DNA of 64,000 nucleotides from Antedon mediterranea (lineage: Eukaryota; Echinodermata; Crinoidea; Comatulida; Antedonidae). The notes beneath the pieces are model-generated. The model did not search any database, had not been told where the DNA came from, and worked only from the letters and a program-made list of their open reading frames with translations. This document shows, one piece after another, positions 59,701-64,000 of the stretch; position 1 is the first letter of the stretch; each line of letters starts with the position of its first letter. A program made the position numbers and the translations under genes. The stretch spans positions 1,431,001-1,495,000 of the forward strand of contig NC_092671.1 in assembly GCF_964355755.1 (NCBI RefSeq), in the 5' to 3' direction.

Positions 59701-60424
59701 TATTACATGAACAGCCTGGCATTCTGCCAAGTATTGATCGTACCATTTTTAGATTTACAACATTATACAACATTGAAAAGTAAGTCATGCTCAACTGAAA
59801 AACTGTACGTAGACATCTGTATTTTAGATTTGAGATTTGTAGAATTTAATAGTCCATACTAAACACAAGGAGTCATGTTACTTCACTCTTGATATGCATA
59901 GTTGCTTCTGTTGATTTTATCAAATTTATTTTTTAGTCTATTACAAACAAACAGATAAATATGTCTACTTAACCAGTACTGCAGAACATAAACCAGCCCT
60001 TTGCAACATTTTGTCAAGTTTAAGCAGGTGTGCTTATACTACCAGGGACCAAAATGTAGAACAGGGTTAACACCAAATATAGGGATCACTTGAGCTGCAA
60101 ACAAAAATTGTTAGACAACGTCCCCTTATTCGTCAATTGCTACTAAGTATTGACTCATTGGGGAGCAAAAAAAAAGGGGGATGGGGGTGAGAAAGACTAA
60201 AAGAAAAGAATATTTATTTAGAAGCTATTTGTCGCTGCTTTGATGTTATTTGAATCCTATGGGTTATGGTTTAAATGTGATATCAACATCATATAGCATG
60301 TATTTCTCTATTGCTCTTAATATTATCTGTTTTTTAAATTTTTGCTTTAAGCTCTGTCTACACTGGCTATGTGACACAATTGTGATTTACCCATATGGAC
60401 ATGGTGTTAATAATAATAGTATCC

Positions 60425-60718
60425 TGGATTAATATAGCACCTAATGTTGTGAAACCTCTAAGCGCTGAACATTATTGCCACAGTCAAACATGTATGGAAA
60501 CATACACCGATAATGTAGCTAGTAATCAGCGCAAAGTTGTCTCCTGATCTAACCGGGTTCCCATTCATACACCTAGGTGGAGAGAGGCAAACGTAAGTAA
60601 ATTATTGCCTGAGGATCCAAGCAATACAGCGAGAGTTGGATTCAAACCTCTTCTCTTCATCTATTTTAAGGAGCAAACTTCATAGTTGAAGGCTACTGCT
60701 CCACTAAGGGTCCCATTG
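60425..60718 (-). mobile_element. tRNA-derived SINE, family B, near full length
   Basis: The minus-strand head has an A-box-like tagtggagcagtagcc and a B-box-like GGTTTGAATCC, then a body with ccacctaggtgtatgaatgg and ttcagcgcttagag, and a tail ggtgctatattaatccagga with TATTATTATTA. Inserted into the MITE at 60351-61050. Confidence 0.75.
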
Positions 60719-60721
60719 TGA

Positions 60722-60996
60722 CATCGGCAGCCAACTACGGCGCCAATACGTCTGTCCACGACAGTGTGTGTATATGAATGAACTAGTAACCTCCTACTCG
60801 TTTCGAAAGATGTACTAGGTTCTTTAAAGTTCACATGAGCCAGATGTACACTGGACCTACGGTTTATAGTCCTTATCCGAGAAGACTTGTTCTACCACTA
60901 AAACCATGGAGCGAGTGAGCCTCGAACCCTTGCCAACGGTATGGCTATGGATTTCGGTTCCACTGTCTTAACTGCTCGGCCTCAATCTCACCATCA
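60722..60996 (-). mobile_element. tRNA-Ser/Leu-like SINE, family A
   Basis: The minus-strand head has gaggccgagcagttaagac and GGGTTCGAGGCTC, followed by the shared body (tcggataaggactataaacc and ggttctttaaag in reverse sense). It is a diverged copy of 53899-54225 and lies beside the family B SINE. Confidence 0.75.
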
Positions 60997-61059
60997 ACAC
61001 ACTACTATTTGGGCACATCACACTTTTCAAATTCGTTTAATAATATAGCTTTATGATTT

Positions 61060-64000
61060 AAATGTGGCATCAATATAGCATATGTTTCTTTTGCTTTAAG
61101 GCTACATTTGACATGGGCTTTAAACCACATATGAATAATGATAACTTGTTTATGATATTAATATGTAAATTGTATAGGTGACTTGTACTTTTTCAGGATG
61201 TAAAGATTATACTTATTACTACATGTACTTTATATTACAATTTTTTTCTCTTTTTTATTTTATAATATGATAAAGAATACAATAGTAGGAATAAAACGTA
61301 GTTTAGTCGATGTAAAATGTTTCATTATAAGAATGAATTTTATAGGCATATTAAAAAAAATGAACAATGCTATAGCAATGTTAAGAATTTATAGAATAGA
61401 GGTCTATTGTTGGTTGTATCCTGTATTGTCTGTTATTTGTTTAATATATCAGGTTAAGAAATTGCTGGCTAAGCAAGTTAGAAAGGAAAAATTAAAAGAA
61501 TTTCTCTCCATAGATACTTATTAATTTGAAACGATAAAGATCTGTAAAGAATTTATTATAAATATTTAAAGATGTATTGTCCCCTTGAAAAAATTATTAT
61601 TTAAATTTTTGTTGTTGAATAAGCCATTTAATGTCATATAATAGTTATCCACTTCGACCAAAAATTAAATGGAAAAAAAAAATTTTTAACTGAAAAATAC
61701 TATAATTTAAAGCAAAAAACAGTAAAATTGGCTGCCAGAATTTTTGGTTGAATTTAACCATTTATTTTGTCATTTTAAAATGGAAAACATAATTGTTTTC
61801 GGTTTTTTTCTACAGAAGTGATTAACTTTATTAAAACTACAAAATAACCTATTCAAAATCTGATTTTTTCACAATACATCTTTAAAAGTTTGCTTACTTA
61901 CACAAAGAATTTGGAAGAAGAGATCGAGGTGAGTATTTATTTATTCCCATGCTATTCAATTACAAATATGTAATTCAAGTTTAACTAGTGCTACAATTTA
62001 CTGTATATCTAAGTCGGATGAAGGTACAGTAACAAGCTCATCAGCGCACCCTCTCCACCAAAAATTTATTAATTTGCGGTTTATAAATCTTGTGTTCAAA
62101 ATTGTTTTTATGTAACCACATAAATCTCAGATTTCCTGCTCTTATGTAGCAGATACACAGTTAATCCAACATTGTATTAAGAGGATTAAGATTTACTTGT
62201 TACATTCTGATCGACATGTATATACTAATCCCTTATTGTGGTATTTGCTTGATCATACCTTCTTGTGAAACCAGATTATGTAAGGTGTACAAAAAAACAA
62301 ATATTATAATATGCACATTGTCATATTTTACAATTCCAGCAATTTATTAACCCATATCAAATGTAGCTCTGTAAACGAATCAGAGTTTTATAAGAGTTAA
62401 CCAATTACTTGTGTCAGATATAAATCTGATTAGGATTAGCTTTGTTATCCATGTTTAACACTAGTGCGTATGAACACAGCTATGGTCTTTATAACTATAG
62501 TTGTTTTATAACATTTGTTTAGACAGGTATGGAGTTTTTTTGGACAAAAATATGTTTTTACAGGAAACTGCTCTACATCAACTTCCCAAATTATACACCA
62601 TGAAATAAAACTGAAAGTTAATTACTATGTTGTGTACATATTGTAGACACTCCTTGTTTTTTTATTATTACATCAAAATAAAACATAAATACCATAGAAG
62701 ATGCAACATCTTTAATAATAATAAATAAATAATAAAAAGCGGGTTACACTTGGGATACACACTCTCCCATTTTGTCAGCTAAAATGAAATTTTGAACTAC
62801 CTGTACTTTTTTTGATATCTATATTTTGATAGACTATTAATATTTTAGTAAATGATAGCTTAGCATATGCATTTACAAACTCTTTTTTTTTTTTTTTTTT
62901 TCATAGAAAAATCATATTGTGTTTAACTGATACAGTTTAACATTGCATCTTAAAACAATAACTAAAACATAGTCTGCTGCCCTCAGTGTCTGCTGTCTGG
63001 TCTGTAATGGTATGCAGATGTGAGGTGACAGGTCTATAGTAACAATTAGTCCTCAGACTAGCTAACATCAATCATTTCTACTTTAAATATTTGTTATTAG
63101 CTTTCTTAAAAATCATTACTGTACTTCTTATATTTTATGATAATATAAAGTGATTCTCGTCGTCCTAAAGTCAGGATACGTTTTGGAAATGAGCTACCGA
63201 ATAGAAATGAATTTCCGGTTTTAACCCCTGAGAGGAAATCCTGTAGATAGAATCTGCATGTCATTGACCTCTCTGACCCTTTCAGATGTCAGGAAACTGT
63301 AGGTTTGTGTACTATGCTATGATTTATTGAAAAATATATTATGATGTTTATTAGTTTTGATATTTTTTAGAATGTGGTAGTTGATACAACTAAAGCTATG
63401 TTAAGCTCGTCTCTCTATCATATATTGCGATATATTGAAGTTACATTGTGGTTCAGCTTCTTTTACGTTCGAATGCAAAAAAAATACCTTTGCTAATGTT
63501 AAAATCGCAAACCTATTGGTTTTAAAAACTCTTTTTCTTCTCTTTTGTCTGATTATCCCACATTTATTCATTCTAAATTTCTTTTCATTTTATTCAAGAC
63601 ATACCAATTATTAATTAAGAACCCAACATTGAAAAGTAGTAAAATAAAATGCATATGACGCATAGTATACAGTGCACTGCAATGGTCCAGTACACATGAC
63701 TAACTATTTTTTATATTAAAAATTACAACATACATTACAAAATATGATGTGAACAATAATATACAGTTAAAAACATTCATGTTGGAGTAAATTGGAGACT
63801 ATGTAAGATATGGTTAGCCATAGAGGTGTGATAATGTGAAGAATGAGTCAATTTGCAAGAGTGCCACTGGATTGGTTCATTTCAGTTTTTTTTATGTGAA
63901 TAAAAAATCAAGACGTTTTACTTGTTTTTCTTCAATCTATTTATAGTTTTGACATTTTAGATGAAAACTCCATCCAGCTGCTATGAATAATTCCTTCCCT
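61060..64000. other. Mostly non-coding stretch at the window end
   Basis: AT-rich with a 22-base T run at about 62880-62905. A possible tiny exon ending GATCGAG/gtgagt at 61930 and the candidate at 63149 are the only coding hints. Confidence 0.5.
63149..63250 (+). CDS. Candidate exon near the window end, unrecognised
   Basis: One frame stays open for 33 codons (SDSRRPKVRIRFGNELP and then NEFPVLTPERKSCR) in a patch with more GC and CpG than its surroundings. The acceptor (atataaag) is weak and no good donor is seen before the TAG. Confidence 0.18.
   Translation, partial: SDSRRPKVRIRFGNELPNRNEFPVLTPERKSCR

Larger units (their letters stand above)
54226..60340. other. Mostly non-coding stretch
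   Basis: Apart from the exon candidate at 56.6 kb and the SINE head at 56.3 kb, very AT-rich sequence (notably 56900-57450) with no recognised feature. Confidence 0.55.
60351..61050. mobile_element. Harbinger-like MITE split by SINE insertions
   Basis: The left part starts gctctgtctacactg and reaches cccatatggacatgg. The right part resumes with actactatttgggcacatca and ends in tatagct before TTA. These halves match the two halves of the copy at 30283-30404. Two minus-strand SINEs fill the gap. Confidence 0.65.

Noticed and set aside
61267-61524. 85-codon plus-strand open frame
   Set aside because: Composition is dominated by A/T-driven residues (I, L, K, N), with no motif and no splice or start context.

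Overview
The window is AT-rich animal nuclear DNA with small exons, GT-AG introns and many short repeats. Three protein-coding genes can be read with confidence. The gene set (an ALK4/5/7-type receptor kinase, an ASB8 orthologue and a short leucine-rich-repeat protein), the AGGCCT-type simple sequence, and the abundance of MITEs, tRNA-derived SINEs and Penelope-type hammerhead motifs suggest an invertebrate deuterostome. An echinoderm is the most likely, but this is inference and no species can be named.

Layout. 1-21.5 kb: mostly non-coding, with repeats, a hammerhead-ribozyme motif (about 640-700, minus), a PIF/Harbinger-like foldback element (10291-11312), a TA-flanked MITE (13242-14017), and a few short low-confidence minus-strand exon candidates (near 6, 17, 18.3 and 20.3 kb). 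21.3-21.5 kb: a probable non-LTR retrotransposon tail. 22.4-23.1 kb: an intact LRR gene with its coding region in one exon. 23.1-30.4 kb: non-coding, with a 25-bp tandem array and MITE and SINE pieces. 30.5-40.0 kb: a complete nine-exon minus-strand TGF-beta/activin type I receptor, predicted 567 aa. 40.0-41.0 kb: the interval between two divergent genes, occupied by a MITE. 40.8-47.2 kb: the plus-strand ASB8 gene. 47.2-64 kb: non-coding apart from weak exon candidates, with more SINE and MITE copies, some nested.

The main discovery is in the receptor. Between the exon for the ligand-binding domain and the exon for the transmembrane segment lies a 165-nt exon with phase 1 at both ends. It encodes a complete six-cysteine Kunitz/BPTI domain. 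All nine exons join in frame, giving signal peptide, activin-receptor domain, Kunitz domain, transmembrane segment, GS box and SMAD2/3-type kinase. I know of no TGF-beta family receptor with a Kunitz module, and the exon could be skipped without breaking the frame.

The second notable structure is in ASB8. The intron end, splice acceptor, 5' leader and first six codons of the coding exon are tandemly copied ten times (86-87 bp each). This multiplies the splice acceptor and start codon in front of the real gene. The receptor and ASB8 are head to head, about 840 bp apart from receptor start codon to candidate ASB8 first exon, so they may share regulatory sequence.
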